From an uncultured Hymenobacter sp. (GTDB taxonomy: Bacteria; Bacteroidota; Bacteroidia; Cytophagales; Hymenobacteraceae): a DNA stretch of 8,462 nucleotides. Below the pieces are notes generated by a model, which was not told the DNA's origin, made no database searches, and was given only the letters and a program-made list of their open reading frames with translations. Numbering within the stretch: the stretch's first letter is position 1; every line of letters begins with the position of its first letter. The stretch lies in NCBI GenBank assembly GCA_937871705.1, contig CALMOO010000086.1, forward strand, positions 6,861 through 15,322. Reading direction: 5' to 3'. Below are positions 1 through 5,874 of the stretch, piece after piece. A program made the position numbers and the translations under genes.

Positions 1-411
1 GTGCAGGGCCTCGGCCGCCGCGTAGGTGAAGAAATCGTACTGCGTTATCTTAGTCGCCAGTGGCGTGTTCCAGAGAAAGTCGGGGTGCACCAGCAGCAGC
101 CACCCCGCTACCGGGGCCGCTTGGGCAGGCGCCACTTCCAGGCTGAAGAGTTGACCGGAGGCCATGAAAGCGAGCACCCCGTGGTCGAAGTCGTAGGCCT
201 GTTGCCCGTACCTCGTCTTTACGTGCGGATGAAACCCTTTTTTCAGGGCAATGAGGTAAAAATCGGCTACCAGAGTAGTGACCTCCGTCGGGGGCAGCTG
301 CTTGATGGTGCCGAGGTCCACTACGCTGATGAGCGGGTGGGCGGGCGGTGGGAATCCCCGTAGCCGGTGCAAGTCGCTGATGGTGTGGAGGCGGTAGGGC
401 AGCTTGGACAT
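1..411 (-). CDS. AraC-family transcriptional regulator, N-terminal part (gene runs off the left edge)
   Basis: An open frame runs from an ATG at 411 leftwards to base 1 with no stop, giving 137 residues of a partial protein. It matches the sensor (N-terminal) half of AraC-type regulators common in Bacteroidota: a start near MSKLPYRLHTISDLHRL, then HPLISVVDL (25-33), DFYLIALKKG (50-59), YGQQAYDFDHGVLAFM (68-83) and GWLLLVHPDFLWNTPLA (103-119), ending in YAAAEALH at the edge. The two-helix AraC DNA-binding domain should lie beyond base 1. It follows the SDR gene at 490-1359 in the same direction with a 78-base gap, so the two may be co-transcribed. In relatives such regulators often sit beside oxidoreductase genes and activate them. 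The family call rests on remembered motif patterns; the ligand is unknown. Confidence 0.85.
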   Translation of the reverse strand, partial: MSKLPYRLHTISDLHRLRGFPPPAHPLISVVDLGTIKQLPPTEVTTLVADFYLIALKKGFHPHVKTRYGQQAYDFDHGVLAFMASGQLFSLEVAPAQAAPVAGWLLLVHPDFLWNTPLATKITQYDFFTYAAAEALH

Positions 412-489
412 CGGGAAGGGGGCAGAAGGGCGGCGAAAGCTAAAAACTTAGGGGCAAAAGCAAGCGGCTTCCGGTGCGCAGCAGCGGAG

Positions 490-1359
490 CTACCGGCTGG
501 CCAGCCCCGTCAGGGCTTCGCTCAGCTGCCACAGCTTTTCGCCAATGGCCGGGTCGTACTGGTCATTCAACGCAACCAGCCGCTTTTGCTCGTCGAAAAA
601 TACGCCGTTGCCCGCCGCTGCCGGCGCCGTGGCGACGTACACGCCGCTCTCGCACGTCGTTTTCTCCCACGGCTTCAGCACGCTGGTGAGCAGCTTTAGC
701 CACCACGGCGCGCCTTGTACTAGGCGCGAAGAAATCAGGCCGGGGTGAAAAGCAACGGACGTAACGCGAGTTCCGTGCAGGCGCCTGGCCAGGGCGAAGG
801 CGAAATAGAGCCGGGCGAACATGGCCTGCGAAGTCGCCCGCATTCCGCTGTAATTATGGGCTAGCTGCAAGTCCTGCAAATCGACGACCGGCTGCCGCAG
901 AAACCGCGGCGCCCCCCCGACCGTCAGCACCCGCGCCGGGCCGCTGGCTTGTAGCACGTCCAGCAGCTGGTTGGTCAGGTAGAAGTGGCTGAGGTAGTTG
1001 ACGGCCAAGGACTGGTCAATTCCCTCAGCCGTGAGCTGCTTGTCGAAGAAGAGCGCGCCGGCCACGTTGGCCAGCACGTGCAGGCTGTCGAAGCGGCGCT
1101 TAAACTCCTCGGCGGCACTACGGATGGAGGCTTGCAGCGAAAGGTCGGCTACCAGGAACTCGGCCCGGTCGTTTCCGGTCACCTGGGCGATGTGCGCCAC
1201 GCCTTGCTGCCCACTTTCCGTCGTTCGGCTGATGATGACCACCTTGGCTCCCAAGGCGGCCACGCCCGTGGCCAGGGCCTGCCCCACGCCGGAGGTTCCC
1301 CCGCTGATTAAAAATACCTGGTGCTGGTGGGCCGGGCTGGTGGTGGTCCTGGTTTTCAT
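490..1359 (-). CDS. SDR-family protein with replaced catalytic residues (probable pseudo-enzyme or atypical SDR)
   Basis: The 289-residue protein has the fold markers of the retinol-dehydrogenase-like branch of the short-chain dehydrogenases: a glycine-rich dinucleotide motif SGGTSGVG (19-26), a basic residue after strand 2 (SRTT, 44-47, suggesting NADPH), ADLS (71-74), NVAG (98-101, usually NNAG), structural Asn in VNYLSHF (120-126) and FHPG (204-207). The active site is abnormal. Where relatives read AYxQSKLAN it reads ATSQAMFAR (175-183), so the catalytic Tyr is Thr176 and the Lys is Met180. The usual Ser of VSS in the preceding strand is Gly (TVGGAP, 146-151). The alignment is gap-free from YSG (170) to LARRL (190-194). 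Cofactor binding looks intact, but normal SDR chemistry is unlikely. The ATG at 1359 is the only reasonable start. The AraC-type gene follows 78 bases downstream; upstream lies a 21-bp-spaced direct repeat. The frame is open over its full length, so this is not an obvious pseudogene. Confidence 0.88.
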   Translation of the reverse strand: MKTRTTTSPAHQHQVFLISGGTSGVGQALATGVAALGAKVVIISRTTESGQQGVAHIAQVTGNDRAEFLVADLSLQASIRSAAEEFKRRFDSLHVLANVAGALFFDKQLTAEGIDQSLAVNYLSHFYLTNQLLDVLQASGPARVLTVGGAPRFLRQPVVDLQDLQLAHNYSGMRATSQAMFARLYFAFALARRLHGTRVTSVAFHPGLISSRLVQGAPWWLKLLTSVLKPWEKTTCESGVYVATAPAAAGNGVFFDEQKRLVALNDQYDPAIGEKLWQLSEALTGLASR

Positions 1360-1392
1360 GCCGCAAAGCTCGGCCCCGCTACCCTGGTCTCT

Positions 1393-1422
1393 GTAGCCAA
1401 ATCTGCTTTTGTGGTAGCCAAA
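1393..1422. promoter_or_regulatory. Direct repeat GTAGCCAAA x2 with 21-bp period upstream of the degenerate SDR gene
   Basis: The nonamer GTAGCCAAA occurs at 1393-1401 and again at 1414-1422, exactly 21 bases apart, in the 83-base gap between the MDR gene (stop at 1443) and the SDR start (1359). A period of two helical turns in direct orientation is the arrangement bound by AraC-family regulators (known for AraC araI1-araI2). An AraC-family gene lies two positions downstream in the same transcription unit. The repeat lies 34-63 bases upstream of the SDR start codon. The repeat is seen directly; the AraC connection is inference. Confidence 0.5.
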
Positions 1423-1442
1423 AACAGCCTGTTATAGGGAGG

Positions 1443-2528
1443 CTACTCGCCGCTAGCCGCTCGGGGCTGGATGACGGTATGGCGAAACGGACCGCCCGCT
1501 GCCGTGGCGTGCGCCACGGCTTCATTGGCCTGGTGTAGCGGGAAACTAGTTACTCCCCACTCGTCCAGGGACAACAGGCCGGCGCGAATGAGGGCCACCA
1601 GCTGGGCCGGGGCTTCCCGCGGGTACATGTAGTGCCCGCGCACGGTAATGCAGTTGCGCATCAGGTGGGCGTAGTTCAATTCCAGCCCCCCGCGCTGGCC
1701 CCCCATCAGCACCACCGTGCCGTAGGGGCGCACCGTCAGCACGGCGGCCCGTACCGGGGCCGCATCGGGCAGCGGCGGGAGGATGTCCAGCACGATGTCG
1801 ATGGGCCTGGGGGCCGCCTGGCGCATCCGCTGCTGGTCGTCGGCTTCGTCGCCGCTTAGCCTGACGGTTACTACGCGCGGGCCAAAGCGGCGCGTCAGGT
1901 CGGCCAGCACCGCCTCGTTGCGGCCCGGGGCCACCACGCAGCCCGCGCCCATCGCTAGCGCTACGGCCACGCCCGCGCTGCCAAAATACCCCGTGGCCCC
2001 GCTGATGAGCACGGTCTGGCCCGCCCGCAGGCCGGCCGCCCGCAGCCCGCCATACGGCACGAGAAAAGCGCCCAGCGCGCACCAGCGCCCCGCGTCGGCC
2101 GCGGCCAGCGGGCCCAGCCGAACCGCGTTTTCCAGGGGCAGCAGCAATTGCTCGGCAAAGGCGCCGTGCCGGAAATGCGCTTGCAGGCGCTGCGCGCCGG
2201 GGCTGGGCGCAATCAGGCCTTGCAGCATAATGTCGGGCGCCACTTCCTCATCGCGGGCGCGCACCGTGGGGTCACAAAATACCCAGTCGCCGGGCGCCAG
2301 CCGGGTGGCATCGGGGCCCACCGCCCGCACCCGCCCGACTGCACCGGTGCCCACGGCCAGCGGCAGCAGCAGCGGATACTGCCGGGCTCCGCTGTAGACC
2401 TCGCTCGCGTAGGAGAGCAGCGGCGCGGCTACGACATCTACCACTACCTCGCCCGCACCAGGGTGCGGGTCGGGCAAAGTTTCCACAACTAGCGGCGTTC
2501 CAAACGCCTTCAAGACAGCAGCTTTCAT
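1443..2528 (-). CDS. MDR-superfamily oxidoreductase (alcohol dehydrogenase/quinone reductase type, no structural zinc lobe)
   Basis: This 361-residue protein has the medium-chain dehydrogenase/reductase layout: a GroES-like N-terminal domain opening MKAAVLKAFGTPLVVETLP with PGAGEVVVDV, then GxVGRVRAVGPD and APGDWVF, and a Rossmann domain with the nucleotide motif GATGYFGSAG (AxxGxxG at about 178-184), followed by APGRN (200-204), where the Arg favours NADPH. The four-Cys structural zinc lobe of classical alcohol dehydrogenases is absent. Later blocks LDILPP and GTVVLMGGQRGGLELN fit the family. Substrate cannot be told. I start at the ATG at 2528, which begins the canonical MKAAVL; a TTG nine codons upstream (2555) would add a lysine- and arginine-rich extension without family support. 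It follows the Crp-type regulator by 65 bases, with a dyad in that gap, so that regulator may control it. Confidence 0.88.
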   Translation of the reverse strand: MKAAVLKAFGTPLVVETLPDPHPGAGEVVVDVVAAPLLSYASEVYSGARQYPLLLPLAVGTGAVGRVRAVGPDATRLAPGDWVFCDPTVRARDEEVAPDIMLQGLIAPSPGAQRLQAHFRHGAFAEQLLLPLENAVRLGPLAAADAGRWCALGAFLVPYGGLRAAGLRAGQTVLISGATGYFGSAGVAVALAMGAGCVVAPGRNEAVLADLTRRFGPRVVTVRLSGDEADDQQRMRQAAPRPIDIVLDILPPLPDAAPVRAAVLTVRPYGTVVLMGGQRGGLELNYAHLMRNCITVRGHYMYPREAPAQLVALIRAGLLSLDEWGVTSFPLHQANEAVAHATAAGGPFRHTVIQPRAASGE

Positions 2529-2572
2529 TTTTTTGCGTGCGTTGATTCGCGGCAAAGGTCTTTCATCGTCGG

Positions 2573-2588
2573 CTTACCAAATGGTAAG
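2573..2588. promoter_or_regulatory. Perfect 6-4-6 dyad upstream of the MDR gene (candidate operator)
   Basis: CTTACC-AAAT-GGTAAG is a perfect inverted repeat with a 4-base centre, placed between the Crp-type gene stop (2594) and the MDR ATG (2528). It lies 45-60 bases upstream of that ATG. Read on the minus strand it contains ATTTGG, which could supply a -33 TTTG, with a weak -7-like GACCTTTG further down. Too short and with no T-run, it is not a terminator. It is more likely a dimer-binding site. Which protein binds it is unknown. Confidence 0.45.
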
Positions 2589-2593
2589 AAAGG

Positions 2594-3229
2594 CTAGCAG
2601 CTGGCTTGGCGCAGGCGGCTGAGCGACTGGGGCGTGATGCCCAGGTACGAGGCCAGCATGTGCTGGGGCACGCGCCGGGCCACCTCGGGCTGGTGCAGCA
2701 GCAGCAGCTGGTAGCGGGCTTGCGCATCCAGCCCGGCGTAGGCCCGCTGCGTGTGCAGCTTATCGAGCAGCTCCTGCCGAATGAGCTGCGCGAACAAGCC
2801 CGCTAAAGCAGGCACTTGCTGTAGCAGCGCGTCCAGGCGGGCTTTGTCGAGGGCCAGCACCCGCGCCGGGCACGCCGCCTGGATGCGCAGCGGCGTCGGC
2901 ACCTGCTGCTCAAAGCTGGCGAGCACCGTGCAGAACTGCCCTTCCCGCCGAAAAGAATGCGTTACCTCCCGGCCCCCGGGGGGCTGGGCAACCACGCGCA
3001 GCACGCCCTGCTGAATAAAAAAGGCCTCCCGGCAGATGGCCCCGGCCTCGGACAACCACTCGCCTTCCGCCACCGTGCGTACTTCCCAGGCGGCCCCCAG
3101 CTGCTGCTGGGCAGCCGGCGAAAGCAGGCCAAACGGGGGAAAAGCATCAACTAGAGAAGCACCTAACATAAGTGACCGAAACGCCCGAAAGGGGGTGAAA
3201 GTTGATGGGGAAGTTGACTGCTGACTCAT
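2594..3229 (-). CDS. Crp/Fnr-family transcriptional regulator
   Basis: The protein has about 211 residues from the ATG at 3229. It contains a cyclic-nucleotide-binding-like beta roll (about 33-120; signature stretches EGEWLSEAGAICREAFFIQQ, GVLRVVA and REGQF), a dimerisation helix (about 140-165) and a C-terminal helix-turn-helix VPQHMLASYLGITPQSLSRLR (about 187-207). Bacteroidota members of this family usually have about 190 residues and lack the cAMP-contacting residues of E. coli CRP, so the effector is probably not cAMP. Two starts are possible: ATG 3229 (MSQQS) and ATG 3169 (MLGASL, 191 residues, closer to the usual length). The open frame also extends upstream to 3337, but that stretch has no family features. 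The C-terminus ends abruptly after RLRQASC, slightly shorter than typical. Neighbours are the CGNR regulator 109 bases upstream and the MDR oxidoreductase 65 bases downstream, its most likely target. Confidence 0.85.
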   Translation of the reverse strand: MSQQSTSPSTFTPFRAFRSLMLGASLVDAFPPFGLLSPAAQQQLGAAWEVRTVAEGEWLSEAGAICREAFFIQQGVLRVVAQPPGGREVTHSFRREGQFCTVLASFEQQVPTPLRIQAACPARVLALDKARLDALLQQVPALAGLFAQLIRQELLDKLHTQRAYAGLDAQARYQLLLLHQPEVARRVPQHMLASYLGITPQSLSRLRQASC

Positions 3230-3298
3230 GAGCAGCCCTCGCAGATGCGCCCGGGCGAGTAGTATTTGCCAGGTGCCATGCCGCCGGCTTGGAGTCAC

Positions 3299-3329
3299 GC
3301 CGGGTTCGCACCAGCGCAGTGTACCCGGC
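3299..3329. repeat. GC-rich inverted repeat between the CGNR and Crp-type genes
   Basis: GCCGGGT (3299-3305) and ACCCGGC (3323-3329) form a 7-bp stem with a 17-base loop in the 109-base gap between the CGNR stop codon (3339) and the Crp-type start (3229). No T-run follows on the minus strand, so it is not a standard intrinsic terminator. It could be a leader hairpin or a protein site, or be fortuitous in GC-rich DNA. Confidence 0.25.
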
Positions 3330-3338
3330 TTGGCCAAG

Positions 3339-3941
3339 CTAGCTGATGGTTTTCTGCTTGTGGTAATAGCGCAGGGCTTTGGCGCGGGTGCCGCACGCGC
3401 TGCACCAGGCGCGGCTTTGGTTTTTGGTGGTGTCGTAAAAAAGAATGGAACAGGCCGCGTTCGCGCAGGTTTTTATGCGCTCTGCTTCGCCCGCTACCAG
3501 CAAGCTGGCCAGCGACTCGGCCAGGGGCACAGCCATCGCGGCCAACTGCGGCAGCGCCAGGCGCGACTGTAGCTGCCACCCTGCTGGCGTAGCCGCCAGG
3601 GCGGTCGAGCGGCTGCCGCTTTGCAGCAGAGCTTGCAGGCGGGCCAGTTCCACTTTTGGTAAGGGTTGCTGCTGGTGCAGGGCCGCTAGAAGTTGGCGAA
3701 AATCAGTTCGCAGGGCGTAAAAAAGCGCCAGCAGCGCGTCAGGTAGCTGCTGCGCCCAGGCCCGAAGGGTGGCCTGGTCGGCGGGTTCGGGGAACACACC
3801 GCACGCCAGCAGCCAGTCTACTACCTGAGGCGCGGTGGTGAGGGTTTCCACGCGGGTGTTTTTCAACTGGTACTCGGTGTTGAGGAAGTCAACGCAGAGG
3901 TACTTGTTCTGAATGGGTGATTCGGACGACAGGTCTGACAC
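3339..3941 (-). CDS. CGNR zinc-finger / ABATE-domain protein, probable transcriptional regulator
   Basis: This 200-residue protein combines an N-terminal ABATE-type domain, with the characteristic YLCVDFLNTEYQ near the start (14-24) and a long helical middle, and a C-terminal zinc-binding segment. Putative ligands are Cys159 and Cys164 (CANAAC) and Cys180 and Cys183 (WCSACGTR). LFYDTTKNQSRAWC joins the two pairs, as in the family's FyDtSKNxSRxWCSM. The family is generally taken to be DNA-binding, but functions are poorly established. Two things differ from the usual: CGNR is CGTR, and the second Cys pair is CxxC rather than the common longer spacing (CSMxxCG), so the knuckle is two residues shorter. 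The start is GTG at 3941; an in-frame stop lies at 3987-3989 and no ATG lies between. It faces away from the DltE-like SDR across a 284-base control region and may control it. Confidence 0.85.
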   Translation of the reverse strand: MSDLSSESPIQNKYLCVDFLNTEYQLKNTRVETLTTAPQVVDWLLACGVFPEPADQATLRAWAQQLPDALLALFYALRTDFRQLLAALHQQQPLPKVELARLQALLQSGSRSTALAATPAGWQLQSRLALPQLAAMAVPLAESLASLLVAGEAERIKTCANAACSILFYDTTKNQSRAWCSACGTRAKALRYYHKQKTIS

Positions 3942-3961
3942 AGAGTGAGCTGTAAGGAGCG

Positions 3962-3990
3962 GAAAAGTAAAAAATCTGCCTGCCCATCAA
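3962..3990 (-). promoter_or_regulatory. Candidate promoter of the CGNR gene
   Basis: Read on the minus strand, TTG (3990-3988) is followed after 18 bases by TACTTTTC (3969-3962), which resembles the Bacteroidota -33/-7 pair (TTTG, about 19 bases, TAnnTTTG) with one mismatch in the -7 box. It lies about 20 bases upstream of the GTG start, implying a very short leader. Confidence 0.4.
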
Positions 3991-4122
3991 GCTAGCTGGC
4001 GGCGGCAGGTAACCGGCAAGGTACGATAGCTTAGGGGCAATAGTACCGGTAAAAAATAATTTTGCCGGTAAAGTTTCGTCAAGATGGGATTTGCAGCCTG
4101 GAGAGCCAGTAGCGGGAGATTC

Positions 4123-4135
4123 AGTAAACTTTACT
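4123..4135. promoter_or_regulatory. Dyad AGTAAA-C-TTTACT upstream of the SDR promoter
   Basis: A perfect inverted repeat with a 1-base centre lies 13 bases upstream of the -33 element of the plus-strand SDR promoter. Related GGTAAA(G) words occur nearby at 4048-4053, 4067-4073, 4154-4159 and 4201-4207. The position suits an activator or repressor site in this divergent control region. The region is AT-richer than its surroundings, which raises the chance of a coincidental dyad. Confidence 0.4.
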
Positions 4136-4147
4136 TTAAAAACATTT

Positions 4148-4178
4148 TTTGCTGGTAAAAGTAACCGACGTACATTTG
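4148..4178 (+). promoter_or_regulatory. Bacteroidota-type promoter of the DltE-like SDR gene
   Basis: TTTG (4148-4151), a 19-base spacer, then TACATTTG (4171-4178) match the known Bacteroidota consensus TTTG-N19-TAnnTTTG without mismatch. Transcription would start near 4185, leaving a leader of about 40 bases before the ATG at 4226. A 16-bp dyad sits exactly at the predicted start site. Confidence 0.75.
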
Positions 4179-4183
4179 GCCAT

Positions 4184-4199
4184 CCTAAAATCATTTAGG
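4184..4199. promoter_or_regulatory. Dyad CCTAAA-ATCA-TTTAGG at the predicted transcription start (candidate operator)
   Basis: This perfect 6-4-6 inverted repeat begins 5 bases after the -7 box TACATTTG, so a protein bound here would block initiation. It ends 26 bases before the ATG. It has the same 6-4-6 geometry as the dyad at 2573-2588, but a different half-site. The divergent CGNR regulator is one candidate ligand; there is no direct evidence. Confidence 0.5.
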
Positions 4200-4225
4200 C
4201 GGTAAAGTATCGCAGTCCCTACCCC

Positions 4226-5026
4226 ATGAAATTGCAACGTAACACCATCCTGATAACCGGCGGCACCAGTGGCATTGGCTACGAGTTTGCCGCCCAGCTG
4301 CTTGCCCTCGGCAACACTGTTCTCATTACCGGCCGCAATCAGGCCAAGCTTGACCAAGCCAAGCAGCGCCTGCCCCAGTTGCACACCTTTCAGAGTGACG
4401 TGAGCGACCCCGCCGCTATCCAAGCGTTATTTGAGCAGGTCACGGCGCAGTTTCCGGCCCTCAACATGCTCATCAACAACGCGGGCGAAATGCACAAGCT
4501 CAACCTGCAAGACCCCGCGCTGAGTGTGTTTGACGTGACGCGAGAAATTGATATCGACCTGGCGGGCCCTATCCGCATGGTGCAGCAGTTTCTACCGCAC
4601 CTGCAGGCCCAGCCAACGGCCGCTATCCTCAACATCACGTCGGGGCTGGCCCTGGTGCCTTTTCCTTTGGCCCCAGTGTACGGCGCGGCCAAGGCCGGCC
4701 TGCGCTCCTACACGCAAGCGCTGCGGGTGCAGTTGCAAAATACGCGGGTGCAGGTGTTTGAGCTGGTGCCCCCGGCCGCCGACACGCCGCTCAATACCCG
4801 GTTTTCCAACGGCCAGGACCTGACTAAACTCATTGCGCCCAAGGACTTGGTGGCTGGAACCCTGCAAGGCATGGAACACAACACCTTCGCCATGTATCCT
4901 GGCCTAGCGGGGATGCTGCGCATCATGAGCCGGCTGGCGCCCGATTTTGTGTTGAAACAGCTCAGCAAGGGAGTAGCAGAGGCGTTTGCACAGCCTCAGC
5001 CCGCCAATCAGGTGAGCGCCCGGTAA
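4226..5026 (+). CDS. SDR-family oxidoreductase, DltE-like subgroup
   Basis: This 266-residue short-chain dehydrogenase has a complete active site: TGGTSGIG (11-18) for dinucleotide binding, GRN (36-38) after strand 2 suggesting NADPH, SDVSD (57-61), NNAG (84-87), catalytic Ser139 (ITSG), Tyr152 and Lys156 (VYGAAKAGL). The overall pattern, including the EIDIDLAGPIRM block, resembles the group often annotated DltE after a Bacillus protein. The Asn usual in that block is Asp111. No teichoic-acid genes are nearby and the host is Gram-negative, so the dltE name would mislead. The C-terminal tail after about residue 215 is longer than in minimal SDRs. The gene is monocistronic: it has its own near-consensus promoter and operator-like dyad and ends before a strong terminator. 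Substrate unknown. Confidence 0.9.
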   Translation: MKLQRNTILITGGTSGIGYEFAAQLLALGNTVLITGRNQAKLDQAKQRLPQLHTFQSDVSDPAAIQALFEQVTAQFPALNMLINNAGEMHKLNLQDPALSVFDVTREIDIDLAGPIRMVQQFLPHLQAQPTAAILNITSGLALVPFPLAPVYGAAKAGLRSYTQALRVQLQNTRVQVFELVPPAADTPLNTRFSNGQDLTKLIAPKDLVAGTLQGMEHNTFAMYPGLAGMLRIMSRLAPDFVLKQLSKGVAEAFAQPQPANQVSAR

Positions 5027-5153
5027 GCCGATGGGCCGGCGCGATTCGCTAGGGGCAGCGGGGCAGTTTGGGTGTCGTATTTCGCCGGGCACCCGCTTAT
5101 TTTTCTAGCCGGCTTCCCCCAATAAATTATTTGTAGCTAAGGACTTAGCAAGC

Positions 5154-5192
5154 AAACAGGGCCCCTGCCGCTTACTGGCAGGGGCCCTGTTT
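5154..5192. terminator. Bidirectional intrinsic terminator between convergent genes
   Basis: A perfect 16-bp stem (5154-5169 pairing with 5177-5192) encloses a 7-base loop GCTTACT. The stem core is GGGCCCCTGCC and its ends are AAA and TTT, so transcripts from either strand gain a short U-run. It lies 128 bases after the plus-strand SDR stop and 62 bases beyond the TetR-gene stop on the minus strand, so it can end both units. The remaining bases of 5027-5253 show nothing else recognisable. Confidence 0.9.
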
Positions 5193-5253
5193 TGTAGCAG
5201 ACGCTACCTTAAAAGACTGCGGTGGCAGGAAAGCAGTCAGCAAAAATCTCCCC

Positions 5254-5838
5254 TCACGTCAGCGCGAGCAGGACCGTATCCACCACGTCGCGCAGCTGCT
5301 GGGGGTCGGGGTTGGCCTTGGCCAGCACCCGCATGCCGTTCAGGATGCTGACCAGCAGGCGGGCCTGGGCCTGGGGGGCGGCGCGGCGGTTCACTTCCCC
5401 GCGCTCCTGGCCTTGGCGCAGCAAGCCGACGAGCAGGTTTTCCATGAACTGCTGGTTCTGGCGCACCAGGGCCTGGGCCTCGGTGTCGTGGGGGGCTAGC
5501 TCGGCGGTGGCGTTCACCATAAAGCAGCCCTTCTGCTGGTCGTCGGCCAGAGCCAGGGATAGAGTCAGCTCCAGAATCTGGCGCAGGTGGGCCAGCGGCC
5601 CGGCGTTGGGGTCGGCGGTGAGTGCCGTCAGGGTCTGGCAGCTTTGCCGCTGGTAGTGGCCCAGCGCCCGGATAAACAGCTGGTGCTTATCGCCGAACGT
5701 GGCGTAGAGGCTAGCCCGGTTGAGGCCCGTGCCGGCCACCAAATCTTCTACCGACGTGGCGCTGTAGCCCCGGCGCCAGAACGTGTCGAGGGCTTTTTGC
5801 AGCACCTCCGCTTCCTCAAATGCGCGGGGACGGGCCAT
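5254..5838 (-). CDS. TetR/AcrR-family transcriptional regulator
   Basis: This 194-residue protein has the TetR-type helix-turn-helix at about residues 9-55 (TFWRRGYSATSVEDLVAGTG, then LNRASLYATFGDKHQLF) and a helical ligand domain. In that domain KGCFMVN (103-109) contains Cys105, at the position corresponding to the reactive Cys of E. coli NemR (GCL motif); a second Cys is Cys67. NemR controls the ene-reductase gene nemA, and here the upstream gene of the same operon is an ene-reductase of that superfamily, ending 36 bases before this start. Autoregulated control of the SDR-OYE-TetR operon through the palindromes at 7808-7861 is likely. A possible internal -7 box TATTTTTG (5869-5862, minus) could give separate low expression. 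That the protein senses electrophiles is inference. Confidence 0.9.
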   Translation of the reverse strand: MARPRAFEEAEVLQKALDTFWRRGYSATSVEDLVAGTGLNRASLYATFGDKHQLFIRALGHYQRQSCQTLTALTADPNAGPLAHLRQILELTLSLALADDQQKGCFMVNATAELAPHDTEAQALVRQNQQFMENLLVGLLRQGQERGEVNRRAAPQAQARLLVSILNGMRVLAKANPDPQQLRDVVDTVLLALT

Positions 5839-5874
5839 AGCAGTAAAAAGTGAATGAGTCGCAAAAATACGCGC

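Noticed and set aside
1..363. Plus-strand open frame starting at base 1 with GTG
   Set aside because: The opposite strand encodes a clearly recognisable AraC-type sensor domain over the same bases; the plus frame has an antisense-like Arg/Gly/Val-rich composition.
1423..1433. AACAG-C-CTGTT followed by a T-run on the minus strand after the MDR gene, as a terminator
   Set aside because: With a 1-base centre it can form at most a 4-bp AU-rich stem, too weak to terminate.
1783..2397. Long plus-strand open frame (about 204 codons) opposite the MDR gene
   Set aside because: It lies wholly inside a well-supported gene, has a low-complexity Ser/Pro/Ala/Arg composition typical of an antisense frame in GC-rich DNA, and shows no family motif. 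The same holds for plus-strand frames at 5962-6615 and 7176-7796.
3230..3337. 36-residue N-terminal extension of the Crp-type regulator
   Set aside because: The family needs no such extension, and the 211-residue form is already long. It would fill the whole intergenic gap and leave no room for a promoter.
3328..3339. Palindrome GCTTGGCCAAGC overlapping the CGNR stop codon
   Set aside because: It has no loop and no T-run, overlaps coding sequence, and such GC-rich palindromes are common here by chance.
4226..5026. Naming the plus-strand SDR dltE
   Set aside because: The resemblance is to an annotation group; there are no dlt operon genes nearby and D-alanylation of teichoic acid is not expected in this kind of host.
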